Origin: Clostridia bacterium
GTDB lineage: Bacteria > Bacillota > Clostridia > Monoglobales > Monoglobaceae
Direction: 5' to 3'
NCBI GenBank assembly: GCA_017622215.1
Contig: JAGARO010000013.1
Span: 1-64,000 of the forward strand
DNA: 64,000 nt
Under the pieces are notes generated by a model. That model made no database searches and was not told the DNA's origin. It saw nothing but the letters and a program-made list of their open reading frames with translations. The position numbers were made by a program, and so were the translations under genes. Shown here piece after piece: positions 8,425-17,035 of the stretch; the stretch's first letter is position 1; every line of letters begins with the position of its first letter.

Positions 8425-9453
8425 TTACTGCTTATCGGACTTTAAGTCAATCTTCCAGCCTGTAAGACGGGCAGCAAGTCTTGCATTCTGTCCTTCCTTG
8501 CCGATAGCAAGAGAAAGCTGGTCGTCTGGAACAACAACAGAGCACATCTTGTTAGCTTCGTCAACTTCGATTGATACAACCTTTGCAGGAGATAAAGCCT
8601 GTGAAACGTATTCAGCAGGGTTCTCGCTGTACTTGATAATGTCAATCTTTTCGCCACGGAGTTCTTCAATAATATTCTGAACTCTCATACCCTTAGGACC
8701 GATACATGTTCCAACTGGATCAACATTTTCATCAGTGGACATTACAGCAATCTTTGTTCTTGAACCAGGTTCACGGGAAAGGCCCATAATCTTGATAACA
8801 CCTGTTTTAATTTCAGGAATTTCAAGTTCAAAAAGGCGTCTAACTAAACCTGGATGTGAACGTGAAACTAAAAGCTGAATACCCTTAACAGAGTTAGCAA
8901 CTTCTACAACAAATACCTTGTATCTTTCGCCGATTTCGTACTTGTCTGATCTTACCTGTTCATTTGGCATAAGTACAGATTCAGTGTTGCCGATTTCAAG
9001 CATAACATTTCTCTTTTCGATATGACGAACAACAGCAGTCATAATATCGTTCTGTCTGTCAGAATATTCATCGAACATTCTTTCTCTTTCTGCCTCTCTC
9101 ATACGCTGGAGCACAACATTTCTTGCTGTCTGTGCAGCAATTCTTCCAAAGTCAGCAGGAGTACATTCAAATTCAACAATGTCGCCGATTTCGTAAGCAC
9201 CGCTGATTTTCTTTGCTTCCTCAATAGAAATTTCCTGTTCTCTGTTTTCAACAGTTTCTACAACAGTTTTCTTTGCAAAAATCTTAATTGCGTTTGTCTT
9301 TTCGTTGATGTCAACACGAACATCTTCAACAGCGCCGTAATTCTTCTTATAAGCGCTGATTAAAGCGTTGTTAAGTGCATCAATAATAACATCTTTTCTG
9401 ATGCCTTTTTCTCTTTCAATGTCATCAAAAATCTTAAATAAACTTTCAGCCAT
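8425..9453 (-). CDS. nusA: Transcription termination/antitermination factor NusA
   Basis: NusA (342 aa) binds RNA polymerase and controls pausing, termination and antitermination. An N-terminal polymerase-binding domain (about 1-125), an S1 domain (135-200) and two KH domains are visible. The KH region includes EPGSRTKIAV, DPVGTCIGPKGMRVQNI and LAIGKEGQNARLAARLTGWKI near the C-terminus. It lacks the acidic C-terminal repeats of proteobacterial NusA, as is normal for Firmicutes. It follows rimP by 16 bp. A weak-tract terminator in the leader of this operon could allow autoregulation. Confidence 0.97.
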   Translation of the reverse strand: MAESLFKIFDDIEREKGIRKDVIIDALNNALISAYKKNYGAVEDVRVDINEKTNAIKIFAKKTVVETVENREQEISIEEAKKISGAYEIGDIVEFECTPADFGRIAAQTARNVVLQRMREAERERMFDEYSDRQNDIMTAVVRHIEKRNVMLEIGNTESVLMPNEQVRSDKYEIGERYKVFVVEVANSVKGIQLLVSRSHPGLVRRLFELEIPEIKTGVIKIMGLSREPGSRTKIAVMSTDENVDPVGTCIGPKGMRVQNIIEELRGEKIDIIKYSENPAEYVSQALSPAKVVSIEVDEANKMCSVVVPDDQLSLAIGKEGQNARLAARLTGWKIDLKSDKQ

Positions 9454-9469
9454 TTTTAATATTCATCTC

Positions 9470-9934
9470 CTAAAATTCAAAATGTAATTTAACGGCAGTA
9501 ACTTCAGAAAGCTCCAGCCTGATATTTTCGTCATTTATCTCAATCTCTACAAATTCCTTTTCCTTGTAGGATAAAAGCTTGCCTGTGAGAGCCTTTGAAC
9601 CGTTTACAGCCTTATAAAGTCCCACATCAACAGTCTCCCCAAGGTATTTCTCGAAATGTTCAGCCTGACGGAGTTTTCTTTCAACCCCAGGTGATGATAC
9701 TTCAAGAAAATAATTGGTTTTTATAGGGTCATTGTTTTCAATTTTCTTGCCAATTTCGTGATTGATATCCTTGCATTCATCAATGGAAATTCCCCCATCT
9801 TTGTCAACAAGAATTCTCATGTAAAAGTGTCCGCCCTCTTTTGTGTATTCTACGTCATAAACGTAGCACCCCAAAGCCTCGGCAACAGGCTTCGCCACAT
9901 CAAAGAAGAACTGTTCAGTTTTTGAAAAATTCAT
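9470..9934 (-). CDS. rimP: Ribosome maturation factor RimP
   Basis: RimP (154 aa from this start) assists 30S assembly. The N-terminal alpha/beta domain has DVEYTKEGGHFYMRILVDK and ISIDECKDINHEIG, and NYFLEVSSPGVERKL leads into the C-terminal SH3-like domain. I chose the ATG at 9934 because AAGGAGG stands about 6 nt before it; the upstream in-frame codon at 9955 lies inside the terminator hairpin. It is the first gene of the nusA-infB operon. Confidence 0.95.
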   Translation of the reverse strand: MNFSKTEQFFFDVAKPVAEALGCYVYDVEYTKEGGHFYMRILVDKDGGISIDECKDINHEIGKKIENNDPIKTNYFLEVSSPGVERKLRQAEHFEKYLGETVDVGLYKAVNGSKALTGKLLSYKEKEFVEIEINDENIRLELSEVTAVKLHFEF

Positions 9935-9952
9935 AACTGCCTCCTTTTTTAA

Positions 9953-9982
9953 CATAAAAGAGTGAGGTTTCCCTCACTCTTT
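9953..9982 (-). terminator. Hairpin terminator/attenuator between the rimP promoter and rimP
   Basis: An 11-bp stem (9957-9967 with 9972-9982, loop of 4) is followed on the minus strand by a short, interrupted T-tract (TTTTATGTT). It lies downstream of the rimP promoter and upstream of the rimP ribosome site. It can therefore end nrdR transcripts and also attenuate the nusA operon. The imperfect U-tract is the form typical of NusA-stimulated terminators. Confidence 0.8.
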
Positions 9983-10008
9983 CTGCAAAACACATATTTC
10001 TTGTATTT

Positions 10009-10037
10009 ATGATACCAAAAAAAGCCCGAATTGTCAA
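10009..10037 (-). promoter_or_regulatory. Promoter of the rimP-nusA-infB operon
   Basis: On the minus strand TTGACA (10032-10037), 17 bp and TATCAT (10009-10014). The -35 box lies directly after the nrdR stop codon (10039). The predicted start near 10002 puts the hairpin at 9957-9982 in the leader. Confidence 0.8.
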
Positions 10038-10038
10038 G

Positions 10039-10491
10039 CTATTTTTTGATAATCTTGGATAATTCCTCCATAAAGGAATTGATATCCTTAAACTGTCTGT
10101 AAACAGACGCAAAACGAACGTATGCAATATCGTCAAGCTTCTGGAGCTCGTCCATAACCATCTGTCCGATTTTTTCAGATGATACTTCACGGATAAGCAT
10201 ATTGGAAAGCTGAAGTTCGATTGATGCAACAACCTCTTCCATCTTGTCAGCAGAGATAGGTCTTTTTTCACAGGCACGTCTGATACCGTTTAAAATTTTA
10301 TCTCTGTCAAAGCTTTCACGAGTTCCGTCTTTCTTTACAACCATAATAGGAACACTTTCAATTTTTTCATAGGTTGTAAATCTTTTACCACACTGAAGAC
10401 ATTCACGTCTTCTTCTGATAGTACTGCCCTCGTCAGTAGAACGAGAGTCGATTACCTTACTTTCAAGATGACCACAAAACAAACAACGCAT
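10039..10491 (-). CDS. nrdR: Transcriptional repressor NrdR
   Basis: NrdR (150 aa) represses ribonucleotide reductase genes in response to ATP/dATP. The N-terminal zinc ribbon is clear: MRCLFCGH with Cys3 and Cys6, and CLQCGKRF supplying the second pair. The remainder is an ATP-cone domain, including [13 protein letters not shown] and [15 protein letters not shown]. The length is normal. It ends the pncB-prs-nrdR unit, which joins PRPP/NAD supply with nucleotide control. Its stop codon abuts the rimP promoter. Confidence 0.97.
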   Translation of the reverse strand: MRCLFCGHLESKVIDSRSTDEGSTIRRRRECLQCGKRFTTYEKIESVPIMVVKKDGTRESFDRDKILNGIRRACEKRPISADKMEEVVASIELQLSNMLIREVSSEKIGQMVMDELQKLDDIAYVRFASVYRQFKDINSFMEELSKIIKK

Positions 10492-10506
10492 TTCATTTCC
10501 TCCGAA

Positions 10507-11640
10507 TTAAATATTTCTATACTTATCTAAAGCAGCATTAATTCTCTTGATTGGGTCAAGGAATTCGCTGATTGAGTGCTCGGAATTAAGCTCGCTAATA
10601 AGCAATGCAACATATTTTGACATATCAACCTGATGATACCAAGGGCAATCAAGAAGACCTGGTCTTGCATAAATTAAGTTTGTTGTAAATACAGCGTCAA
10701 TAATGCCACTTTTATAGGCTTCATTAAACTTGTCAAAGCCCTCTGTAAAGAGACCGAATGTTGAGAAGCAGATAACCTTAGCAGCCTTTCTCTTCTTAAG
10801 CTCACGGCAAACATCAATCATGGAGTCGCCTGAAGCAATCATATCATCAACAACAATAACATTCATTCCTTCAACAGATGTACCAAGGAATTCATGAGCC
10901 AAAATCGGATTCTTACCGTCAACAACCTTTGAATAATCACGTCTCTTGTAGAACATACCAAGCTTCATGCCAAGAACTGAAGAATAATACATACAACGGG
11001 ACATAGCGCCTTCGTCAGGAGAAATAATCATAGTGTTGTCCTTGTTTAAGATGATGTCCTTGTCATACTTAAGACAAGCCTTAATCATCTGGTATGTAGG
11101 CTGAATATTTTCAAAGCTCTTGTTAGGAATAGCACTCTGCACTCTTGCATCATGAGCGTCAAAAGTGATGATATTGTCAACACCCATATTCATAAGTTCT
11201 TGAAGAGCCATAGCACAGTCAAGAGATTCTCTTGCAACTCTCTTATGCTGTCTGCCTTCGTAAAGCATAGGCATAATAACTGTAATTCTCTTAGCCTTAC
11301 CACACATAGCAGAAATAACACGCTTTAAGTCCTGGAAATGGTCATCAGGGCTCATAGGAACGTCCTGACCATACATTTTATATGTAACGCCATAGTTGAA
11401 AACGTCAACAATAAGATATACATCAAATGTTCTTATAGAATGGAGAATAGTAACTTTAGCTTCACCTGTACCAAATCTTGATGGTTTAATTGGAATAAGG
11501 TAAGTTCCTTCCTCTCTTACATCTCCCTCATTAAATTTTTTAAGATAGAAGTCAACTCTGTCGCAGAATTCATCGGTACCGCTAAGACCGATTACACCAA
11601 GTTTCCCTTTGTTGTATGATTCAATAGCAGAACTACTCAT
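10507..11640 (-). CDS. prs: Ribose-phosphate pyrophosphokinase
   Basis: PRPP synthetase transfers pyrophosphate from ATP to ribose 5-phosphate. The PRPP-binding loop VVDDMIASGDS is at 263-273. MLYEGRQHKR and NIITFDAHDARVQ are the ATP-site and metal-site blocks. At 377 residues it is about 60 longer than classical class I Prs, owing to an extended N-terminus and insertions before PDEGAMSR. This long form is, from memory, common in Clostridia. It directly follows pncB (2 bp), whose enzyme consumes PRPP, so the pairing is functional. AAGGAG precedes the ATG. Confidence 0.95.
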   Translation of the reverse strand: MSSSAIESYNKGKLGVIGLSGTDEFCDRVDFYLKKFNEGDVREEGTYLIPIKPSRFGTGEAKVTILHSIRTFDVYLIVDVFNYGVTYKMYGQDVPMSPDDHFQDLKRVISAMCGKAKRITVIMPMLYEGRQHKRVARESLDCAMALQELMNMGVDNIITFDAHDARVQSAIPNKSFENIQPTYQMIKACLKYDKDIILNKDNTMIISPDEGAMSRCMYYSSVLGMKLGMFYKRRDYSKVVDGKNPILAHEFLGTSVEGMNVIVVDDMIASGDSMIDVCRELKKRKAAKVICFSTFGLFTEGFDKFNEAYKSGIIDAVFTTNLIYARPGLLDCPWYHQVDMSKYVALLISELNSEHSISEFLDPIKRINAALDKYRNI

Positions 11641-11642
11641 AA

Positions 11643-13079
11643 TTATTCTCCTTTATTGTTTAATGATAATAAATTATATTTGATATCCCAGAGCTTCTGA
11701 GATAAATCTACATAGTATTCGTGAGGATTTTCAAAACGCTTAACTTCGTCCCAGAGCTTGTCAACCTCTGCGGCACAGTACTGACGGATTTCCTTAACAG
11801 TTGGCGAATTGTAAATTTTTTCACCCTTAACAAAAATCTGTTGAAGAAGTGGTCTGGCAATAAAATCAGTAAGCTTTCTTCTCTTCCAAGTGTGATGTGG
11901 GTCAAAAATTTCATAAGACTTTGTGTCGTCAATCTCCTCATCAAAAAGTGTTATAACGTCAGCAATCGCCATTCCTGTTTCTCTTTCAAAAAGTCTGTAA
12001 ACTTTCTTAAAACCGGGATTAGTAATTTTTGCAACATTCTCCGAAACCTTAATTTTCGGAATAAGCTCACCGTCTTTTTCAATAGCCGAAAGCTTGTAAA
12101 CTCCGCCGAAAACAGGTTCAGACTTTGAAGTGATAAGTCTTTCACCCACGCCGAATGAATCAATCTTCGCGCCCTGCTTTAAAATATCACGGATAATATA
12201 CTCGTCAAGGGAGTTTGAAGCCACAATTTTGCAATCCTCATACCCTGCCTCGTCAAGCATTTTCCTTGCTTTTTTTGATAAATAGGTAATATCACCGCTG
12301 TCAATTCTGATTCCCACAGGCCTTTCGCCCATAGGTTTAAGAACCTCGTCAAAAACCTTAATAGCGTTAGGTACACCTGATTTTAACACATTATAGGTAT
12401 CAACCAGAAGTGTGCAACCCTTAGGATAGGTCTGTGCATAAGCCTTAAATGCTTCATATTCAGAGTCAAAAGACTGAACCCAGCTGTGAGCCATAGTTCC
12501 AAGTGCAGGCACATCAAAAAGCGAATCGGAAATGGTGCAGGCAGTACCTGACGCACCGCCAATGTACGCAGCTCTCGCACCATAAATAGCGCCATCGCCA
12601 CCCTGAGCGCGTCTTGAACCGAATTCCATAACAGGTCTCCCTTCGGCAGCCCTCACAATTCGATTGGACTTTGTAGCAATCAAGCTTTGATGATTTATGA
12701 TAAGAAGTATCATAGTTTCAACAAGCTGAGCCTGAGGAAGGGGTCCGCGGACTGTAACAATAGGCTCTCCGGGAAAAATGGGAGTTCCCTCAGGTATAGC
12801 CCATACATCGCAGGAAAACTTAAAATCACGAAGATATTCTAAAAATCTCTCGTCAAAGATTTTCTTGCTTCTTAAAAATTCAATATCCTCGTCAGTGAAA
12901 TGAAGATTTTCAAGATATTCAATAACCTGCTCCACCCCTGCCATAATGGCAAAACCACCGTTGTCAGGCACCTTTCTGAAGAACATATCAAAACAGCCAA
13001 TTTCATCTGCCATATCGTGGACAAAATAACCATTGGCCATAGTAAGCTCGTAAAAATCTGTAAGTAAAGTATAGTTCAT
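11643..13079 (-). CDS. pncB: Nicotinate phosphoribosyltransferase
   Basis: PncB (478 aa) makes nicotinate mononucleotide from nicotinate and PRPP with ATP hydrolysis, the salvage entry to NAD. Typical blocks are LLTDFYELTMANGYF at the N-terminus, MEFGSRRAQGGDGAIYGARA near 180, PVGIRIDSGDI, and the C-terminal FDPHHTWKRR. I use the ATG at 13079, which has GAGGT about 10 nt upstream; the frame runs 24 bp further with no ribosome site. It heads the pncB-prs-nrdR unit, supplied with PRPP by the next gene. Confidence 0.96.
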   Translation of the reverse strand: MNYTLLTDFYELTMANGYFVHDMADEIGCFDMFFRKVPDNGGFAIMAGVEQVIEYLENLHFTDEDIEFLRSKKIFDERFLEYLRDFKFSCDVWAIPEGTPIFPGEPIVTVRGPLPQAQLVETMILLIINHQSLIATKSNRIVRAAEGRPVMEFGSRRAQGGDGAIYGARAAYIGGASGTACTISDSLFDVPALGTMAHSWVQSFDSEYEAFKAYAQTYPKGCTLLVDTYNVLKSGVPNAIKVFDEVLKPMGERPVGIRIDSGDITYLSKKARKMLDEAGYEDCKIVASNSLDEYIIRDILKQGAKIDSFGVGERLITSKSEPVFGGVYKLSAIEKDGELIPKIKVSENVAKITNPGFKKVYRLFERETGMAIADVITLFDEEIDDTKSYEIFDPHHTWKRRKLTDFIARPLLQQIFVKGEKIYNSPTVKEIRQYCAAEVDKLWDEVKRFENPHEYYVDLSQKLWDIKYNLLSLNNKGE

Positions 13080-13117
13080 TAAGCATACCTCAAATCTCGT
13101 CATAAATTGACAATTTT

Positions 13118-13145
13118 ATTATACCATTAAAAATTAAAAATACAA
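13118..13145 (-). promoter_or_regulatory. Promoter of pncB-prs-nrdR
   Basis: On the minus strand TTGTAT (13140-13145), 16 bp and TATAAT (13118-13123). It leaves a leader of about 30 nt before the pncB ATG. Confidence 0.7.
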
Positions 13146-13216
13146 GTGCTTTTATACGGATTTTTACAAAATATACAAAATATTTTTCCAAGACCCACTA
13201 CACATTGTGTAAATAC

Positions 13217-13243
13217 ATAAAAACCGCTGTCCGAAAACAGCGG
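13217..13243 (-). terminator. Terminator after mgsA
   Basis: Stem CCGCTGT/ACAGCGG (13224-13230 with 13237-13243), followed on the minus strand by a T-rich tract. It ends the maf-mre-mgsA unit 8 bp past the mgsA stop. Confidence 0.85.
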
Positions 13244-13251
13244 TAAATAAA

Positions 13252-13656
13252 CTATTTTTTAGGGTTAACAATATCACGCCAGTCAAGGTCGCCTCTCTGA
13301 AGACCGTGGATAAGAACTTCAGCGGTAGCAACGTTAGTTGCAAGAGGAATATTGTGAATATCACAAAGTCTGAACAAAGCCTGAGCGTCAGGCTCCATAT
13401 CCTTAGCAGTCAAAGGGTCTCTGAAGAAAAGCACAAGGTCAATTTCGTTGTAAGCAATTCTCGCACCAATCTGCTGTTCTCCGCCCTGTGAGCCGGGAAG
13501 AAAGAGACTAACTGGAAGTCCTGTTGAATCAATTATAAGACTGCCTGTGTTACCTGTAGCACAAAGCTTATGATTTTTAAGAATATTCTTATAAGCAATG
13601 CAAAAATCAATCATCAGGTCTTTCTTTTTATCGTGAGCAATGAGAGCTATATTCAT
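13252..13656 (-). CDS. mgsA: Methylglyoxal synthase
   Basis: MgsA (134 aa) converts dihydroxyacetone phosphate to methylglyoxal and phosphate, relieving sugar-phosphate build-up. The phosphate-binding loop ATGNTGSLI, the [13 protein letters not shown] block and the catalytic region [14 protein letters not shown] are all present. The ATG at 13656 is favoured over the upstream in-frame codon (13680) because homology starts at [12 protein letters not shown] and an AGGAAGGTG site precedes it. It is the last gene of the mre cell-shape unit, a linkage seen in many Clostridia. Confidence 0.95.
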   Translation of the reverse strand: MNIALIAHDKKKDLMIDFCIAYKNILKNHKLCATGNTGSLIIDSTGLPVSLFLPGSQGGEQQIGARIAYNEIDLVLFFRDPLTAKDMEPDAQALFRLCDIHNIPLATNVATAEVLIHGLQRGDLDWRDIVNPKK

Positions 13657-13695
13657 AATAACACACACCTTCCTGTCCACAAAATCTCCCGTGGA

Positions 13696-14454
13696 CTAAA
13701 ATTTATATCTTTTAACTTTCTTAAAATTTTTAAGTGGAACAATCTCCCCAAAAATTCTTTTAGATATATTACAGAGACATTCACCCGCCAAAGAATTTCT
13801 TTGATTTACAACAAGCTCTCCCCTCTCTGCAGAAAGGAAAATATCGTCATCAAAAGGAATAATTCCCAAAAGCGGTACTCTTAAAATATCAAGTATATCA
13901 TCAACATTTAAGGCTTTATTTTTCTTAATTAAATCCAGTCTGATTTTGTTGATAATAAGGCAACCCTTATCACCGACAAGAGAAAAAATCTTGTCAGCAT
14001 CTCTTATCGACGCCTTGTCAGGATTAGAAATTACACAAACTCTGTCCGAAAGGGAAACAGCCTCCTCAAAAGCTCTTCCAAGAGCCGACGGACAGTCAAT
14101 AAGGATAAAATCAAAATCCTTTTTAAGTTCAGTAATAACGGAAGAAAACTTGTCGAAATCAACTTCGTCAGGAGTTTTAACCTGTGAAGCAGGAACTAAA
14201 AATAATCCGTTACTGTCAACCATAACCTCCTTAATGGTTTTATTGCCCGAAAAAACATCAGACAGGTCAAAAACAATGTTGTTTTCAACACCAAGAGCAA
14301 TATCAAGATTTCTAAGACCAAAATCAAGGTCAATCAAAACAGTTTTTCTTCCAAGAAGGGACAGACCTTTACCGATATTTGATGCAATAACAGTTTTACC
14401 AACTCCGCCTTTTCCCGAAACAAAGGAAACGACAGTTGAATTGCATTCAGCCAT
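13696..14454 (-). CDS. minD: Septum site-determining ATPase MinD
   Basis: A MinD/ParA-family ATPase (252 aa) that normally binds the membrane and recruits the division inhibitor MinC away from midcell. The deviant Walker A motif SGKGGVGKT is at 13-21, LIDLDFGLRNLDIALG follows, and the ILIDCPSALG Walker B region is intact. The C-terminus (ISKRIFGEIVPLKNF plus a basic tail) could act as a membrane-targeting helix. The ATG at 14454 is chosen for the AAGGAGGGG just before it. The usual neighbours minC, minE and rodA are absent between mrdA and mgsA. Confidence 0.92.
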   Translation of the reverse strand: MAECNSTVVSFVSGKGGVGKTVIASNIGKGLSLLGRKTVLIDLDFGLRNLDIALGVENNIVFDLSDVFSGNKTIKEVMVDSNGLFLVPASQVKTPDEVDFDKFSSVITELKKDFDFILIDCPSALGRAFEEAVSLSDRVCVISNPDKASIRDADKIFSLVGDKGCLIINKIRLDLIKKNKALNVDDILDILRVPLLGIIPFDDDIFLSAERGELVVNQRNSLAGECLCNISKRIFGEIVPLKNFKKVKRYKF

Positions 14455-14504
14455 AAAACCCCTCCTTAAAAAACATTCTAACATAATAACTTTGAAATGT
14501 AAAG

Positions 14505-16532
14505 CTATTTAATAAGTGAATTGTAAGATTGAACATTGGAAACAGCGCTTCCAAGTCCAAGATAGTATTCAAAAATATCTCGTCCCACAGACGCCGCAAA
14601 GCTACTGGACGCACCGTGTTCAATTACGATTGCAACAGCAATCTGCGGATTTTCGTATGGAGCAAATCCAACGAATAATACGTTGTCGGAGCCTCTGCTG
14701 ACTTCAGCTGTACCTGTTTTACCACCAACAGCCACAGGGAAATCCTCGAAAACAGCCTTAGCAGTACCGTCAGCCGTAACTCTCTTCATTCCGTCTAAAA
14801 CCGCGTCAACTGTTGACTGTTTAATTGGATTGTCGGATAAAACTTCAGGAGCTTTCTCCATAACAGTTTCCCCGTTATCATATCTTCTGACTTCCTTTAC
14901 AAGATGAAGTCCATATCTTTTTCCGCCATTGATAATTGTTGCAACATAGCTTGCAAGCTGTGCAGGAGTATACATATTATCCGACTGACCAATAGCAGCC
15001 TGAAGTGTATCCCCCGGGTACCATTCAAGCCCGAGCTTATCTCTGTAATCAGGGCCAGCCACAATGCCTGTTGTTTCAGAAAGCTCAATGCCTGTCTTCT
15101 CACCAAGTCCGAACTGATAAGCATACTTGTTAATAGTTTCTATGCCCATAAGACGGCCAACTTCATAATAAAAATAGTTACAGGAAACACCGATTGCCTC
15201 TGAAACATTTATAGTTCCGTGAGTTTCCCCTGTTCTTCTCCATATAAGGCATGTTGGAGTGTATGACGGAGCGTAATACATATATTTTCCTGCATCATAA
15301 ATCTTTGTATTAGGTTCAATCGTTCCGCTTTCAAGAGCCGCAATGCTTGTAAGTGGTTTAAATGTAGAACCAGGTGTATATGCACCGTTTAAAGCACGGT
15401 TAAAAAGAGGCTTGCTCTCGTCCTTTAATAAAGCATCATAATTTTTATTGTATTCATCAGGCTGATAACCAGGGTATGATGCCATAGCAAGAACTTCCCC
15501 TGTTTTAACATCAATACAAACTGCAGCTCCGGATTTCGCATCGTTTCCCGCAGCTTTAATATTTTTCTCAAGAGATTTTTCCGCAACCTCCTGAAGTCTT
15601 GAATCAATGGTAAGCATAGCATAGTAGTCAGTTTCAGGCTGTTTTTTCATAAGGACCTGAGAAATATCCCCGACCTTTGTCTGCTCAACCTGCTTATAAC
15701 CGTCTTTACCCTTAAGGTAAGGCTCTAAAACCTTTTCAATACCATCTTTACCAATGATATCGTTCATGCCATAGCCTTCATCCTTAAGCACATCATATTC
15801 CTCTTTATATATAATTCCAGTTCTGCCAAGAATATGCGAAGCAAGACTACCGTTCACATAAGAACGTTTAGGCTCAATCTCCACAGAAACGCCAAGAAGA
15901 TTACCATAGTTTTCTTCAATCTTCTGCACAGCATCCATATCTACATCTACCGCAAAAGTAAATGGATTAGTAGAATTAAAAAGCTTTTCCTCCATAGTAT
16001 AACGAACAGCAATAATATCAAAGGCCTCTTCGTCTTCATACTTTGAGGATATGCCGTACCTGTTCCTGTAATAGCTCATAATCTCCCCGACAGTAGAAAA
16101 CTTGTCAAGTTTATGCTCCTTCCTCCACTTTGTAAGTTCAGCCTTCTTATCATCAGTCTGATACTTAAAGTTGTAGTAAGGATAAGCTAAAGGAAATTCA
16201 TTTATATATTCAATTTCATCTTCCTTTGCAATAGCCACAAGGCCTGCAACAGTTTTGTTAAGCTCCTCATCACTTAAATCAAGGTCCTGAATCTGCACAT
16301 AAAAGCCCATACTGTTAGTAACCATAGGTCTGCCATAACGGTCAAAAATCTCACCTCTCGGCGCTTTAATAGCAAAAGACCTGATGGAACGGGTACTTAT
16401 AATCTGTTTATAGCTGTCGCCTTTAACAATCTGCAGATTAAAAAGCTGAACAGCACAAATAAGTGCAAAAACAAAAATCCCGATAAAGAGAATAACAAGT
16501 CTGCTCTTTGGGTTATTCTTCAATTTTTTCAC
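14505..16532 (-). CDS. mrdA: Penicillin-binding protein 2, elongasome transpeptidase
   Basis: A 675-residue class B PBP that cross-links peptidoglycan during side-wall elongation. One N-terminal membrane anchor (about residues 11-33) precedes the dimerisation domain (PRGEIFDRYGRPM at 58-70). The transpeptidase domain shows the three active-site motifs: STFK at 389-392 with the nucleophilic Ser389, SCN at 450-452 and KTG at 604-606. It starts with GTG overlapping the mreD stop by 4 bp. Its glycosyltransferase partner RodA is not in this cluster. Confidence 0.96.
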   Translation of the reverse strand: MKKLKNNPKSRLVILFIGIFVFALICAVQLFNLQIVKGDSYKQIISTRSIRSFAIKAPRGEIFDRYGRPMVTNSMGFYVQIQDLDLSDEELNKTVAGLVAIAKEDEIEYINEFPLAYPYYNFKYQTDDKKAELTKWRKEHKLDKFSTVGEIMSYYRNRYGISSKYEDEEAFDIIAVRYTMEEKLFNSTNPFTFAVDVDMDAVQKIEENYGNLLGVSVEIEPKRSYVNGSLASHILGRTGIIYKEEYDVLKDEGYGMNDIIGKDGIEKVLEPYLKGKDGYKQVEQTKVGDISQVLMKKQPETDYYAMLTIDSRLQEVAEKSLEKNIKAAGNDAKSGAAVCIDVKTGEVLAMASYPGYQPDEYNKNYDALLKDESKPLFNRALNGAYTPGSTFKPLTSIAALESGTIEPNTKIYDAGKYMYYAPSYTPTCLIWRRTGETHGTINVSEAIGVSCNYFYYEVGRLMGIETINKYAYQFGLGEKTGIELSETTGIVAGPDYRDKLGLEWYPGDTLQAAIGQSDNMYTPAQLASYVATIINGGKRYGLHLVKEVRRYDNGETVMEKAPEVLSDNPIKQSTVDAVLDGMKRVTADGTAKAVFEDFPVAVGGKTGTAEVSRGSDNVLFVGFAPYENPQIAVAIVIEHGASSSFAASVGRDIFEYYLGLGSAVSNVQSYNSLIK

Positions 16533-17035
16533 CTGTCAGCATCAGCAAAAGCCAATGCAAATTTTTTCAAAATAAAATAATCAATCACAGCAATAATTGC
16601 ATTGTATAAGCCTTTAATCATAATAACGTGGACAAAAGCAAACCAAAAACCAATTCCATTTCTCCAGACGAGAGAAACAAAAAGGTAAATAGTTTCAGTA
16701 AGCACAGAGGCTAAAAAAACAACTACTGCAACAACGATAACGTTATAGCCAGACAGAAAATATGAACGTCCCAAAGCAAGAAAATATCCCACAAGGAGAT
16801 ATAAAACAGCGCTAAGTCCTATCTTCTGTCCAATCAAAAAGTCAAATGCAAGTCCAAAAATAAAGCCGATAAATGCAGTTTCTCTCTCTTTTGCAAAGAA
16901 TGCAACACAGATTACGTAAGTGAGAAAAAGGGACGGTTTAACCCCTGCAATTTCAAGAAAATTAAAGAGTGTAGCCTGAAATGCAACACAGAGAACAAGA
17001 AAAACGGAATGGAGAATATACTTCAAATCAATCAC
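16529..17035 (-). CDS. mreD: Rod-shape determining protein MreD
   Basis: A hydrophobic 168-residue protein with five or six predicted membrane segments, the typical MreD layout; sequence identity in the family is low. It stands between mreC (1 bp upstream gap) and mrdA (4-bp overlap), which secures the assignment. MreD is part of the membrane complex that links MreB filaments to wall synthesis. The start codon is GTG, directly after the mreC stop. Confidence 0.93.
   Translation of the reverse strand: MIDLKYILHSVFLVLCVAFQATLFNFLEIAGVKPSLFLTYVICVAFFAKERETAFIGFIFGLAFDFLIGQKIGLSAVLYLLVGYFLALGRSYFLSGYNVIVVAVVVFLASVLTETIYLFVSLVWRNGIGFWFAFVHVIMIKGLYNAIIAVIDYFILKKFALAFADADR

Noticed and set aside
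13199-13211. Palindrome TACACATTGTGTA between the mgsA terminator and the pncB promoter
   Set aside because: It could be a NAD-repressor site, but it lies more than 50 bp upstream of the -35 box and I could not match it with confidence to a known motif.
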